64,000 nt of DNA, taken from Siphonodentalium dalli. Lineage: Eukaryota > Mollusca > Scaphopoda > Gadilida > Siphonodentaliidae. Below are positions 1 through 11,850 of the stretch, one piece after another. Positions within the stretch are counted from its first letter, which is position 1. Each line of letters begins with the position of its first letter. The DNA lies in the NCBI GenBank assembly GCA_032622095.1, contig CP136069.1:153811043-153875042 (forward strand). Direction: 5' to 3'. A program made the translations under genes and the position numbers. A model generated the notes under the pieces. That model was not told the origin of the DNA, ran no database searches, and saw only the letters and a list, made by a program, of their open reading frames with translations.

Positions 1-982
1 TCACACTTGATCGATATTCTAAAAATCTAGAAGAATCCATCGATAACTTGGGTTAAGCAAATTTATTTTGCCTAACTAGGCTGTGCCACGATTAATCGAC
101 TAACCTTCGACTGGTACGACACTCGACGGTTATTTCCTTTAGTCGATAATCGTTCAAGACGGTTGGTGGAGTATGCATGTGCTATGAGCCGTGCCCATAC
201 CTGTGAGGAAGTTCACGCAACTGAATAACAGTTTTGCAGCACAATATATCATAACATACCACCCTAGATGCATTAATTTCATTAAAGAAGCCGTTCCTAT
301 TCTTTGAAGATTACCGCCAGACGTCGGCTGCGACACCAAAGACATAGGTCGCCAAATGCCGCTTCCTTCGCAGCATTGTCTTTGAAGTCCCAGCAGACGT
401 TTGTCTGTCATTTTTAAACTTTAACAATTCTGACTTTCTCATTCCTATATTGAATAGCAACTTGCAGGATTTACTGGACATTTTAATCCGTGAGATATTT
501 CTCTTACTAATTATTAGTGCTACTGTGTCTCATATATACATTCGCCAGAGTGGGTAACGTATATAATAAACCATTAATTTGTTTTAATTATTACTTGCAA
601 CATTTTCATATACAAGTCTCAGGTTATGAATGACAGCACCATGTTATGAATAATTACGATTGAATCCGAAACGTCATGCTTTAGTTAAATTAGCAGACGT
701 AAATTCACACTCCCAATTTTGAGGCACCGTTTGCACTGACTGACCTTTGTGAAAATTATATTTGCAATAAACATGTGGTAAACAAAAAGTGAGTTCTAAT
801 CGCCACGTTGTGACAATGTCTCGAGGTCATTCATGTGTATTAAGTTGGTGAACTGCGACCACGAGTGAACGATATAGCTCTAAAAATTTGCGGTACTTAT
901 GTTGTGCCAGCAGTTATAAAATAAACACTGTCACGCGATGACACATTGAGGACATGTAAGGAGAACTGTGCGATCATGCATG

Positions 983-1349
983 AACGAAATGCACATCGTC
1001 ACCTTTGATGTTCGGATAACATTGGCAGAAATTGTGCAATTCAACAGGCGGAGAGGAGGGGAGACCGAAAGAATAACGGTTGAGCAATACAAAAACTAAA
1101 CAGATAAGTCTTCAACCTTGAAGGAGATAGAAGACTCGTTCAGTCCATTGGAAAAGGCATTATGTACGATGTTTTCCAGAGTTGAAATACGAGGGAAAAA
1201 GGGGCGTACTGTTCCTGTGCTAATTACAAAGCGGTGTGAGCAGAGCATCGATTTGTTGCTAATATTCCAAACGGAAGCAGGAGTTCATGATGAAAATCCT
1301 TATGTTTTCGCTAGATCAAATTTCGATTCACGAAATTCCACCAGAAGTG
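983..1349 (+). pseudogene. Tyrosine-recombinase-like exon fragment, array copy 1
   Basis: One reading frame resembles the catalytic core of tyrosine recombinases (DNA breaking-rejoining fold), in the version found as multi-copy genes in molluscs and fish. An RRRGGET stretch near 1046-1066 could be the Arg I region. It is followed by VEIRGKKGRTVPVL and NPYVFARSNF, both typical of this family. An in-frame TAA at 1097-1099 breaks the frame. Homology ends at 1349, where a dispersed repeat (GACCTTGACCTTG..) takes over, so the Arg II, His and Tyr parts are missing. The family assignment comes from remembered motifs and is fairly secure; activity is excluded by the stop and truncation. Confidence 0.65.
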
Positions 1350-3150
1350 ACAGTGACCCCGACATGACCTTGACCTTGAAAATTATCAATTCAAGGTCAA
1401 ATCGGGTAAAATATTGAAAAACCCAATATTAACTCATTGAAAAACACAAACAAAACATAAAACATTGTCATGTTTCTGACCAAGCACGCCAGTGGCGGGC
1501 TAACCTGCTAGTTATATATATATTAATAGTTTAATGGGAGTTTAGTGTGAAAACTAAATATTCAGAATTCCTGACATCATGTGACATGGCTTGTTTTTTT
1601 TTCTTATTAACTGGTTCAGTGCTGAAAGCCCATATTTGGACCCTATGTAAGAGTGCTGTAAGCCCAGATATGGGCTTTGGTAATTACACTGTCTTGTTTA
1701 GTCTACTCTTGTTTAGTTTAATCATTTAAATAGCGTTTGTCGGGTAATATTTCAGTAATATTGTTACATATATAATTAAATTGGGACATTGTGAAGTTTG
1801 AATGGATGCCGACCAATAAAATTGTCAGAAAAGGTACTTCTATCGCGAACAGTTTGAGAAAAATTACAAATGTTTTGCTCAATGACGCGCTGTCCCTCTA
1901 TATACACCCCTGCTATATTCACAGGCCTTTAAAAATTGCACGAACGTCCATTTCGTTCGAGCGAACTCATCCTGACGTAACCGGTTTTCACATTACCGAC
2001 TACAACACGAAAACATCAAATACTTTTGAGCCCTCCAGTGAGCTTCGGATTTTGTTTAATGACAATAGAAGACAACAAACAATGGAAATCCATAATATAA
2101 AGATAAAACACATGTAACTGTTTTGATCACACCAGTTATACATTCTATGACTGAACATGTACAGTATTCACACTTGATCGATATTCTAAAAATCTAGAAG
2201 AATCCATCGATAACTTGGGTTAAGCAAATTTATTTTGCCTAACTAGGCTGTGCCACGATTAATCGACTAACCTTCGACTGGTACGACACTCGACGGTTAT
2301 TTCCTTTAGTCGATAATCGTTCAAGACGGTTGGTGGAGTATGCATGTGCTATGAGCCGTGCCCATACCTGTGAGGAAGTTCACGCAACTGAATAACAGTT
2401 TTGCAGCACAATATATCATAACATACCACCCTAGATGCATTAATTTCATTAAAGAAGCCGTTCCTATTCTTTGAAGATTACCGCCAGACGTCGGCTGCGA
2501 CACCAAAGACATAGGTCGCCAAATGCCGCTTCCTTCGCAGCATTGTCTTTGAAGTCCCAGCAGACGTTTGTCTGTCATTTTTAAACTTTAACAATTCTGA
2601 CTTTCTCATTCCTATATTGAATAGCAACTTGCAGGATTTACTGGACATTTTAATCCGTGAGATATTTCTCTTACTAATTATTAGTGCTACTGTGTCTCAT
2701 ATATACATTCGCCAGAGTGGGTAACGTATATAATAAACCATTAATTTGTTTTAATTATTACTTGCAACATTTTCATATACAAGTCTCAGGTTATGAATGA
2801 CAGCACCATGTTATGAATAATTACGATTGAATCCGAAACGTCATGCTTTAGTTAAATTAGCAGACGTAAATTCACACTCCCAATTTTGAGGCACCGTTTG
2901 CACTGACTGACCTTTGTGAAAATTATATTTGCAATAAACATGTGGTAAACAAAAAGTGAGTTCTAATCGCCACGTTGTGACAATGTCTCGAGGTCATTCA
3001 TGTGTATTAAGTTGGTGAACTGCGACCACGAGTGAACGATATAGCTCTAAAAATTTGCGGGTACTTATGTTGTGCCAGCAGTTATAAAATAAACACTGTC
3101 ACGCGATGACACATTGAGGACATGTAAGGAGAACTGTGCGATCATGCGTG

Positions 3151-3517
3151 AACGAAATGCACATCGTCACCTTTGATGTTCGGATAACATTGGCAGAAAT
3201 TGTGCAATTCAACAGGCGGAGAGGAGGGGAGACCGAAAGAATAACGGTTGAGCAATACAAAAACTAAACAGATAAGTCTTCAACCTTGAAGGAGATAGAA
3301 GACTCGTTCAGTCCATTGGAAAAGGCATTATGTACGATGTTTTCCAGAGTTGAAATACGAGGGAAAAAGGGGCGTACTGTTCCTGTGCTAATTACAAAGC
3401 GGTGTGAGCAGAGCATCGATTTGTTGCTAATATTCCAAACGGAAGCAGGAGTTCATGATGAAAATCCTTATGTTTTCGCTAGATCAAATTTCGATTCACG
3501 AAATTCCACCAGAAGTG
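3151..3517 (+). pseudogene. Tyrosine-recombinase-like exon fragment, array copy 2
   Basis: This has the same content as the copy-1 exon fragment, with the identical in-frame TAA at 3265-3267 and the same downstream junction into repeat sequence. It differs at one visible base in the first codons (GCGTGAACG here, GCATGAACG in copy 1). The shared stop shows the exon was already dead before amplification. Confidence 0.65.
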
Positions 3518-5319
3518 ACAGTGACCCCGACATGACCTTGACCTTGAAAATTATCAATTCAAGGTCAAATCGGGTAAAATATTGAAAAACCCAATATTAA
3601 CTCATTGAAAAACACAAACAAAACATAAAACATTGTCATGTTTCTGACCAAGCACGCCAGTGGCGGGCTAACCTGCTAGTTATATATATATTAATAGTTT
3701 AATGGGAGTTTAGTGTGAAAACTAAATATTCAGAATTCCTGACATCATGTGACATGGCTTGTTTTTTTTTCTTATTAACTGGTTCAGTGCTGAAAGCCCA
3801 TATTTGGACCCTATGTAAGAGTGCTGTAAGCCCAGATATGGGCTTTGGTAATTACACTGTCTTGTTTAGTCTACTCTTGTTTAGTTTAATCATTTAAATA
3901 GCGTTTGTCGGGTAATATTTCAGTAATATTGTTACATATATAATTAAATTGGGACATTGTGAAGTTTGAATGGATGCCGACCAATAAAATTGTCAGAAAA
4001 GGTACTTCTATCGCGAACAGTTTGAGAAAAATTACAAATGTTTTGCTCAATGACGCGCTGTCCCTCTATATACACCCCTGCTATATTCACAGGCCTTTAA
4101 AAATTGCACGAACGTCCATTTCGTTCGAGCGAACTCATCCTGACGTAACCGGTTTTCACATTACCGACTACAACACGAAAACATCAAATACTTTTGAGCC
4201 CTCCAGTGAGCTTCGGATTTTGTTTAATGACAATAGAAGACAACAAACAATGGAAATCCATAATATAAAGATAAAACACATGTAACTGTTTTGATCACAC
4301 CAGTTATACATTCTATGACTGAACATGTACAGTATTCACACTTGATCGATATTCTAAAAATCTAGAAGAATCCATCGATAACTTGGGTTAAGCAAATTTA
4401 TTTTGCCTAACTAGGCTGTGCCACGATTAATCGACTAACCTTCGACTGGTACGACACTCGACGGTTATTTCCTTTAGTCGATAATCGTTCAAGACGGTTG
4501 GTGGAGTATGCATGTGCTATGAGCCGTGCCCATACCTGTGAGGAAGTTCACGCAACTGAATAACAGTTTTGCAGCACAATATATCATAACATACCACCCT
4601 AGATGCATTAATTTCATTAAAGAAGCCGTTCCTATTCTTTGAAGATTACCGCCAGACGTCGGCTGCGACACCAAAGACATAGGTCGCCAAATGCCGCTTC
4701 CTTCGCAGCATTGTCTTTGAAGTCCCAGCAGACGTTTGTCTGTCATTTTTAAACTTTAACAATTCTGACTTTCTCATTCCTATATTGAATAGCAACTTGC
4801 AGGATTTACTGGACATTTTAATCCGTGAGATATTTCTCTTACTAATTATTAGTGCTACTGTGTCTCATATATACATTCGCCAGAGTGGGTAACGTATATA
4901 ATAAACCATTAATTTGTTTTAATTATTACTTGCAACATTTTCATATACAAGTCTCAGGTTATGAATGACAGCACCATGTTATGAATAATTACGATTGAAT
5001 CCGAAACGTCATGCTTTAGTTAAATTAGCAGACGTAAATTCACACTCCCAATTTTGAGGCACCGTTTGCACTGACTGACCTTTGTGAAAATTATATTTGC
5101 AATAAACATGTGGTAAACAAAAAGTGAGTTCTAATCGCCACGTTGTGACAATGTCTCGAGGTCATTCATGTGTATTAAGTTGGTGAACTGCGACCACGAG
5201 TGAACGATATAGCTCTAAAAATTTGCGGGGTACTTATGTTGTGCCAGCAGTTATAAAATAAACACTGTCACGCGATGACACATTGAGGACATGTAAGGAG
5301 AACTGTGCGATCATGCGTG

Positions 5320-5686
5320 AACGAAATGCACATCGTCACCTTTGATGTTCGGATAACATTGGCAGAAATTGTGCAATTCAACAGGCGGAGAGGAGGGGAG
5401 ACCGAAAGAATAACGGTTGAGCAATACAAAAACTAAACAGATAAGTCTTCAACCTTGAAGGAGATAGAAGACTCGTTCAGTCCATTGGAAAAGGCATTAT
5501 GTACGATGTTTTCCAGAGTTGAAATACGAGGGAAAAAGGGGCGTACTGTTCCTGTGCTAATTACAAAGCGGTGTGAGCAGAGCATCGATTTGTTGCTAAT
5601 ATTCCAAACGGAAGCAGGAGTTCATGATGAAAATCCTTATGTTTTCGCTAGATCAAATTTCGATTCACGAAATTCCACCAGAAGTG
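5320..5686 (+). pseudogene. Tyrosine-recombinase-like exon fragment, array copy 3
   Basis: Third copy of the broken YR exon, with the in-frame TAA at 5434-5436. It shares the GCGTGAACG variant with copies 2 and 4, which makes copy 1 the outlier. Nothing downstream restores the catalytic His/Tyr segment. Confidence 0.65.
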
Positions 5687-7486
5687 ACAGTGACCCCGAC
5701 ATGACCTTGACCTTGAAAATTATCAATTCAAGGTCAAATCGGGTAAAATATTGAAAAACCCAATATTAACTCATTGAAAAACACAAACAAAACATAAAAC
5801 ATTGTCATGTTTCTGACCAAGCACGCCAGTGGCGGGCTAACCTGCTAGTTATATATATATTAATAGTTTAATGGGAGTTTAGTGTGAAAACTAAATATTC
5901 AGAATTCCTGACATCATGTGACATGGCTTGTTTTTTTTTCTTATTAACTGGTTCAGTGCTGAAAGCCCATATTTGGACCCTATGTAAGAGTGCTGTAAGC
6001 CCAGATATGGGCTTTGGTAATTACACTGTCTTGTTTAGTCTACTCTTGTTTAGTTTAATCATTTAAATAGCGTTTGTCGGGTAATATTTCAGTAATATTG
6101 TTACATATATAATTAAATTGGGACATTGTGAAGTTTGAATGGATGCCGACCAATAAAATTGTCAGAAAAGGTACTTCTATCGCGAACAGTTTGAGAAAAA
6201 TTACAAATGTTTTGCTTAATGACGCGCTGTCCCTCTATATACACCCCTGCTATATTCACAGGCCTTTAAAAATTGCACGAACGTCCATTTCGTTCGAGCG
6301 AACTCATCCTGACGTAACCGGTTTTCACATTACCGACTACAACACGAAAACATCAAATACTTTTGAGCCCTCCAGTGAGCTTCGGATTTTGTTTAATGAC
6401 AATAGAAGACAACAAACAATGGAAATCCATAATATAAAGATAAAACACATGTAACTGTTTTGATCACACCAGTTATACATTCTATGACTGAACATGTACA
6501 GTATTCACACTTGATCGATATTCTAAAAATCTAGAAGAATCCATCGATAACTTGGGTTAAGCAAATTTATTTTGCCTAACTAGGCTGTGCCACGATTAAT
6601 CGACTAACCTTCGACTGGTACGACACTCGACGGTTATTTCCTTTAGTCAATAATCGTTCAAGACGGTTGGTGGAGTATGCATGTGCTATGAGCCGTGCCC
6701 ATACCTGTGAGGAAGTTCACGCAACTGAATAACAGTTTTGCAGCACAATATATCATAACATACCACCCTAGATGCATTAATTTCATTAAAGAAGCCGTTC
6801 CTATTCTTTGAAGATTACCGCCAGACGTCGGCTGCGACACCAAAGACATAGGTCGCCAAATGCCGCTTCCTTCGCAGCATTGTCTTTGAAGTCCCAGCAG
6901 ACGTTTGTCTGTCATTTTTAAACTTTAACAATTCTGACTTTCTCATTCCTATATTGAATAGCAACTTGCAGGATTTACTGGACATTTTAATCCGTGAGAT
7001 ATTTCTCTTACTAATTATTAGTGCTACTGTGTCTCATATATACATTCGCCAGAGTGGGTAACGTATATAATAAACCATTAATTTGTTTTAATTATTACTT
7101 GCAACATTTTCATATACAAGTCTCAGGTTATGAATGACAGCACCATGTTATGAATAATTACGATTGAATCCGAAACGTCATGCTTTAGTTAAATTAGCAG
7201 ACGTAAATTCACACTCCCAATTTTGAGGCACCGTTTGCACTGACTGACCTTTGTGAAAATTATATTTGCAATAAACATGTGGTAAACAAAAAGTGAGTTC
7301 TAATCGCCACGTTGTGACAATGTCTCGAGGTCATTCATGTGTATTAAGTTGGTGAACTGCGACCACGAGTGAACGATATAGCTCTAAAAATTTGCGGTAC
7401 TTATGTTGTGCCAGCAGTTATAAAATAAACACTGTCACGCGATGACACATTGAGGACATGTAAGGAGAACTGTGCGATCATGCGTG

Positions 7487-7853
7487 AACGAAATGCACAT
7501 CGTCACCTTTGATGTTCGGATAACATTGGCAGAAATTGTGCAATTCAACAGGCGGAGAGGAGGGGAGACCGAAAGAATAACGGTTGAGCAATACAAAAAC
7601 TAAACAGATAAGTCTTCAACCTTGAAGGAGATAGAAGACTCGTTCAGTCCATTGGAAAAGGCATTATGTACGATGTTTTCCAGAGTTGAAATACGAGGGA
7701 AAAAGGGGCGTACTGTTCCTGTGCTAATTACAAAGCGGTGTGAGCAGAGCATCGATTTGTTGCTAATATTCCAAACGGAAGCAGGAGTTCATGATGAAAA
7801 TCCTTATGTTTTCGCTAGATCAAATTTCGATTCACGAAATTCCACCAGAAGTG
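7487..7853 (+). pseudogene. Tyrosine-recombinase-like exon fragment, array copy 4
   Basis: Fourth copy, with the stop TAA at 7601-7603. It is the unit closest to the intact-looking continuation of the gene at 8359. One silent-looking change (GTGATAGTG for GTGACAGTG) lies just past the exon end. Confidence 0.65.
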
Positions 7854-8358
7854 ATAGTGACCCCGACATGACCTTGACCTTGAAAATTATCAATTCAAGG
7901 TCAAATCGGGTAAAATATTGAAAAACCCAATATTAACTCATTGAAAAACACAAACAAAACATAAAACATTGTCATGTTTCTGACCAAGCACGCCAGTGGC
8001 GGGCTAACCTGCTAGTTATATATATATTAATAGTTTAATGGGAGTTTAGTGTGAAAACTAAATATTCAGAATTCCTGACATCATGTGACATGGCTTGTTT
8101 TTTTTTCTTATTAACTGGTTCAGTGCTGAAAGCCCATATTTGGACCCTATGTAAGAGTGCTGTAAGCCCAGATATGGGCTTTGGTAATTACACTGTCTTG
8201 TTTAGTCTACTCTTGTTTAGTTTAATCATTTAAATAGCGTTTGTCGGGTAATATTTCAGTAATATTGTTACATATATAATTAAATTGGGACATTGTGAAG
8301 TTTGAATGGATGCCGACCAATAAAATTGTCAGAAAGGTACTTCTATCGCGAACAGTTT

Positions 8359-8638
8359 GATGAAAATCCTTATGTTTTCGCTAGATCAAATTTCGATTCA
8401 CGAACTTCCACCAGAAGTGCTGACGCTATGAGGAGGTTTTCTAAAGAAGCAGATTTAAAATTTCCTGGTTCGATAACCAGCACAAAGTTAAGGAAACATG
8501 TAGCGACCGTGTCACAGATATTGAACCTCAGCAATTAGCAGGATTTGGAAACTATGGCAGAGTTCATGGGTCACGACATGGAAGTGCATAAAACATTTTA
8601 CCGTTTATCACAGGAGACAATTCAGGTTGTCAGGATGG
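8359..8638 (+). pseudogene. Gene A: tyrosine-recombinase catalytic exon (Arg II, His, Tyr)
   Basis: The frame runs from the NPYVFARSNF motif shared with the upstream array into the C-terminal half of a tyrosine recombinase. It reads ITSTKLRKHVATVSQ (Arg II box), then an in-frame TAG at 8536-8538, then EFMGHDMEVHKTFYRL, which holds the second His box (GHD) and a candidate nucleophile Tyr (TFY). A donor GTAGAT follows base 8638 and leaves phase 1; otherwise the frame stops at TGA 8656-8658. Downstream exons to 17839 continue in phase 1. This is the point from which the tandem array appears to have been copied, but the array lacks everything after CCAGAAGTG. Fungal and animal Cryptons use the same fold, so a Crypton-derived host gene is one possibility. 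The TAG, if not recoded, makes this a pseudogene. Confidence 0.7.
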
Positions 8639-8659
8639 GTAGATTATTACATTTGTGAC

Positions 8660-10219
8660 AGATTTCAAGTCATGACTTCCTTATTTTTCATGGAAGCCGC
8701 CATTTGCAATTGGGAGATAACTCTTGATCGCATCTACTGTCTAACTTAAGTGTTTTCTAAAATATCGCACTGATTGTGTTAAATCTTTATAAATGATTTA
8801 TTTACGGCAAAATGATTTGAGATGGGTTCACATTCTTCCTCCCAGAAAAGTGCATTTATATTACATATCTATTTTTCAATATAGTGTGGTGAATGTTGAG
8901 GTACACGTGGACTGTGCACATGTGTTTTGTTGACTATTGTTGTTATGAATGATCACGTCAAAGGTCAGAGTATCAGGTGACCGAATCCAGGATGCTGAGT
9001 GGCGCACGGACTGAGCGAAAGAAGGTTTCCGTGGCGCGGAAGAATACATCTCTCTATCGATCTCTTGTGGTAATGTTTCTTGTGAGGAACAGTCGCATGT
9101 TGTTCTAATCTAAGTTGTTCGGACTTTAAACAGTTTTATAGGACGTTGGCCGATATCCAACACTCATCAATACTTATTCATATACGCCATCAAGGAAAAC
9201 GACACGGACTCGCCCTCCAGATTCACGACAACTCTAAACGGACCAAACAGAATACAGACGAGCAGATTAGGTGAGACATCTTTTCTTGACCCCTTCTCTG
9301 CCCCGTTTGTGTTTCATGATTGGGTATAAACGCAATATTAATCAGTAGTTATGCTTTGTCACATACAGACTCATAGGCAAAGTTATAACAATGGCGCTGC
9401 TTTATATATACTTTATATATTAAGTATATTTTTTATATTTCTATACTTAATCAAAACCTCTGGTATACAACACCTCACTTGGTGCTCTATGCTAGAAGAT
9501 TACTCTGTATATTTTATTGCATTTGGGTATGCTTGATTCAGTGCTTCCACAGTGCTTGATTAGATCTTAACTTGATCACATATCGTACGTAACGATGAGA
9601 TCATGTTTTATCTTATCTCGGGCTTAATGGATTCGATCTTAACTTGGTCACAAATCGTACGTAGCGATTAGATCATGTTTGATCTTATCTCTTCACAGAA
9701 GATGGCTGCCAGAATGGCCTAACTTCTTGTGGTATCGTTCCTGGTATAAACTTTTGGTTTCCCGGCCTAGACCTAGTTGGGGAACACTTTAAATGGCTCT
9801 TTATTAAATCTGAATCTTTATTAAAATAGCATGGCTTCCTTTAAAGCAACAACACTATTTATCAAGCATCAAATAGTTTCCAATCGTTCACCTTGGTGGC
9901 AGGTCTTGCAATGTTAAGGGCTCGCCTTTTCCACTGCAAGGAGTTGAACCTAGTTAAACTTCTGGAACATACCATAGTGATCTAGAGTATGGATAATGTG
10001 TATAGAGATTATGATGGATAGATTAAGTTTCAGCAATTTACTTGGTTTCTTATATTTAGTTAATATTTATATTTCGTTGAACATTTATATTTTGGATTTA
10101 TGTTGAGTTTGTGGAATGTTTAATTACGTTATGAATAAATAATATATAATTTGACCAATAGTTCAGTCTGAATAAATCCGAAGAGAAAAGGAAATTAATG
10201 TTCGGTTCTAGGCCTCTAG
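8660..10219. other. Non-coding stretch (intron of gene A)
   Basis: I see no convincing coding frame. The main structure is a ~65-bp direct repeat (GATCTTAACTTG.TCACA..ATCGTACGTA) at about 9563-9625 and 9640-9695. It ends in a pyrimidine tract and CTCTTCACAG that could be a splice acceptor, but no open exon follows. Confidence 0.6.
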
Positions 10220-10339
10220 AAACTAGTCACGTTAGCAGTCGAACCGTTACACATGCGTTTGACCAGGGCACTGTAGGAAAATATAGCGGGAAATCGCTCG
10301 ATGAAATACCAGTGGAAGACACAGACTATGTGGAAGAAG
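10220..10339 (+). CDS. Gene A: candidate exon with GKSLDEI motif
   Basis: A 120-nt segment is open in one frame and ends GAAGAAG before a GTAATT donor (phase 1). It encodes a piece containing GKYSGKSLDEI. Gene B, at 59220-59415, has GKGLDEI in the equivalent place just after the Tyr box, so this is probably the exon that follows the catalytic exon in gene A. A CTCTAG acceptor at 10214-10219 gives the matching phase; it is weak, so the left border is uncertain. No catalytic residues are expected here. The segment is acidic towards its end. Confidence 0.45.
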
Positions 10340-10674
10340 GTAATTTCATCTATACTTAAAATTGACTTTGAACCTTACAGCATTATGAGCCTACGATGAA
10401 CTTTTGGCATCATAATTTTCAAAAGTGGCATACATTTTATTACACCAACATGAGGTAATACTTATAATCAGACTGAAGGATCTACCTCAGCATGTTTGTA
10501 TCTTGAAGTGTGTGCTGTGGAGCAAATTTCCAGAACTTGGTTAAGAAACATAATGAAATTATCTCTTTGATGACTGGAGAAGCATTGACGGATCATTATC
10601 CCAGGAAAAGTTAAGATAATATTATCAGGACATTTCTCCCGTAGATGAGGCATTGTTATTATTTGTCTATTTTT

Positions 10675-10707
10675 TATGTTTACCCATACCATAGTATGGT
10701 AAACATA
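10675..10707. repeat. Dispersed 33-bp palindrome
   Basis: A near-perfect inverted repeat around TACCATAGTATGGTA with arms TATGTTTACC/GGTAAACATA. The same palindrome, in opposite orientation and with the same GTCGACAT neighbour, recurs at about 63640-63671. It is therefore part of a dispersed family, not a local regulatory site. Confidence 0.7.
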
Positions 10708-11009
10708 ATGTCGACCTTCGGATTGATATAGGAGACCTCCATAATATAAAGATATATAAGATCAAATATAACATTTGTTGGTCAATATCCACAACTTTGG
10801 ATGGATGAAAACAATTATCTCAGTCTCAGGTAAAAGACTAACAACCGATTCTGAGTTTTACCTGTTGTAATAAAATGATTATTATTGTTACTTTGTGTCC
10901 CTTAATTAATTAGGGCATTACTGTAGTTAAGGCATCTGAAGCCTCTAAACTTTTACTTTATAGTGGGGTCACAAGCAGGTTGATAACATATAATGTCTTC
11001 TCTTTCCAG

Positions 11010-11817
11010 GTTTGAATTTGATGCCAATGACAAATACAGGTAACAGCACAGAGGTAATTGATGCGTTGGAAGATGCATATGCAGACCCTAAAGCTATTAA
11101 CCCAACAGCATGTATATCACCCTACAATGAACAAAATACAAATGTTCTGGGTACGGGTACATACATGTATACCACACTTGAAAATGTTGTATTTTCAAAT
11201 GACAACAGCAATTCACCCAATGATACATCAGAAACAAATAATATCTTGATTGATTTGGTCGAAAGGGTAAAGGAATTGGGGGAGAGCATGGGTCAATTAC
11301 TGGAGAGAATGGGTAGAATCGAACAGCGAGTGGGGAAACTGGAAGAGGTTGTCAAGCGTAAGCGGGCGGTGGCCCACAGGAATGAATCCCTTGCTCCACC
11401 AGAAAATGATATACCTGTACCTACATCTGCAATTCAAAAACCACGACACATCACAACCATACATCACAGTTGTGGTAAATGATATGATGTCTGTGGGTTC
11501 TACAGACCCAGAGCATTCAATTAAAATAAATATGGGCCGATATGCCGAGCTGATCAAAACATCAACTGCACCACAAAAATTATTATATAAACTTCTAGAT
11601 TGCTTTTATTACAAAAGAGGACATGGCTGAATCAAATGTTTCAGGTAAATCGAAAACCCAAATTAAAAAGGTACTAGATAAAACAACAGTTTCCTCAATC
11701 ATCCAACACACGAAATTTAATTTCCCACTTTTAGCCAGTTGACTGATAATGAAATAAATCAACTGATCAACAGCAAATGCCGGAAATTAAAGAAAACCAT
11801 TGAAAATTGAGCACACT
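11010..11817 (+). pseudogene. Coiled-coil plus BEN-domain coding segment, frameshifted
   Basis: After a TTTCCAG acceptor at 11009, a frame runs to a TGA at 11480-11482. Residues ~75-115 form a heptad coiled coil (LIDLVERVKELGESM..RMGRIEQRVGKLEEV) followed by a basic KRKR. A second frame (about 11480-11627) and a third (about 11625-11750, then shifted again to 11817) read like a BEN domain: a helix ending KLLYKLLDCFY, then KKVLDKTTVSSIIQHTKFNF, then NQLINSKCRKLKKTI. BEN domains bind DNA or chromatin, and a preceding coiled coil is common in that family. At least two frameshifts break the domain. A donor GTAAAT at 11474 could instead end the coiled-coil exon in phase 1. The BEN assignment is pattern recognition, not a computed hit. 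Confidence 0.55.
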
Positions 11818-11850
11818 GTTACTTGTCGCATACAATAATAGGATAGTGTT

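Larger units (their letters stand above)
1..8358. repeat. Tandem array of four ~2,168-bp units
   Basis: The unit starting TCACACTTGATCGATATTCT begins at 1, 2168, 4336 and 6505, giving periods of 2167, 2168 and 2169. Copies are nearly identical. The small length changes come from a G run after AATTTGC near 891/3059/5227/7396, which is GG, GGG, GGGG, GG in copies 1 to 4. Copy 4 stops at about 8358, where it jumps by a TGA microhomology back to exon sequence that lies ~570 bp earlier in the unit. Copy 1 starts at base 1, so the array probably continues to the left. The unit contains a YR exon fragment followed by a dispersed repeat whose reverse complement recurs at 47633-47830. The near-identity indicates recent unequal exchange or, less likely, an assembly artefact. 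Confidence 0.97.

Noticed and set aside
154-411. 85-codon minus-strand frame repeated in each array unit
   Set aside because: No domain, no splice or promoter context; conserved only because the array copies are nearly identical.
1547-2117. 60- and 108-codon plus-strand frames in each array unit
   Set aside because: Non-ATG starts, low-complexity content and no family resemblance; repeated by tandem duplication, not by selection.
9563-9720. Exon after CTCTTCACAG
   Set aside because: The following frame closes quickly and the acceptor lies in a duplicated low-complexity repeat.
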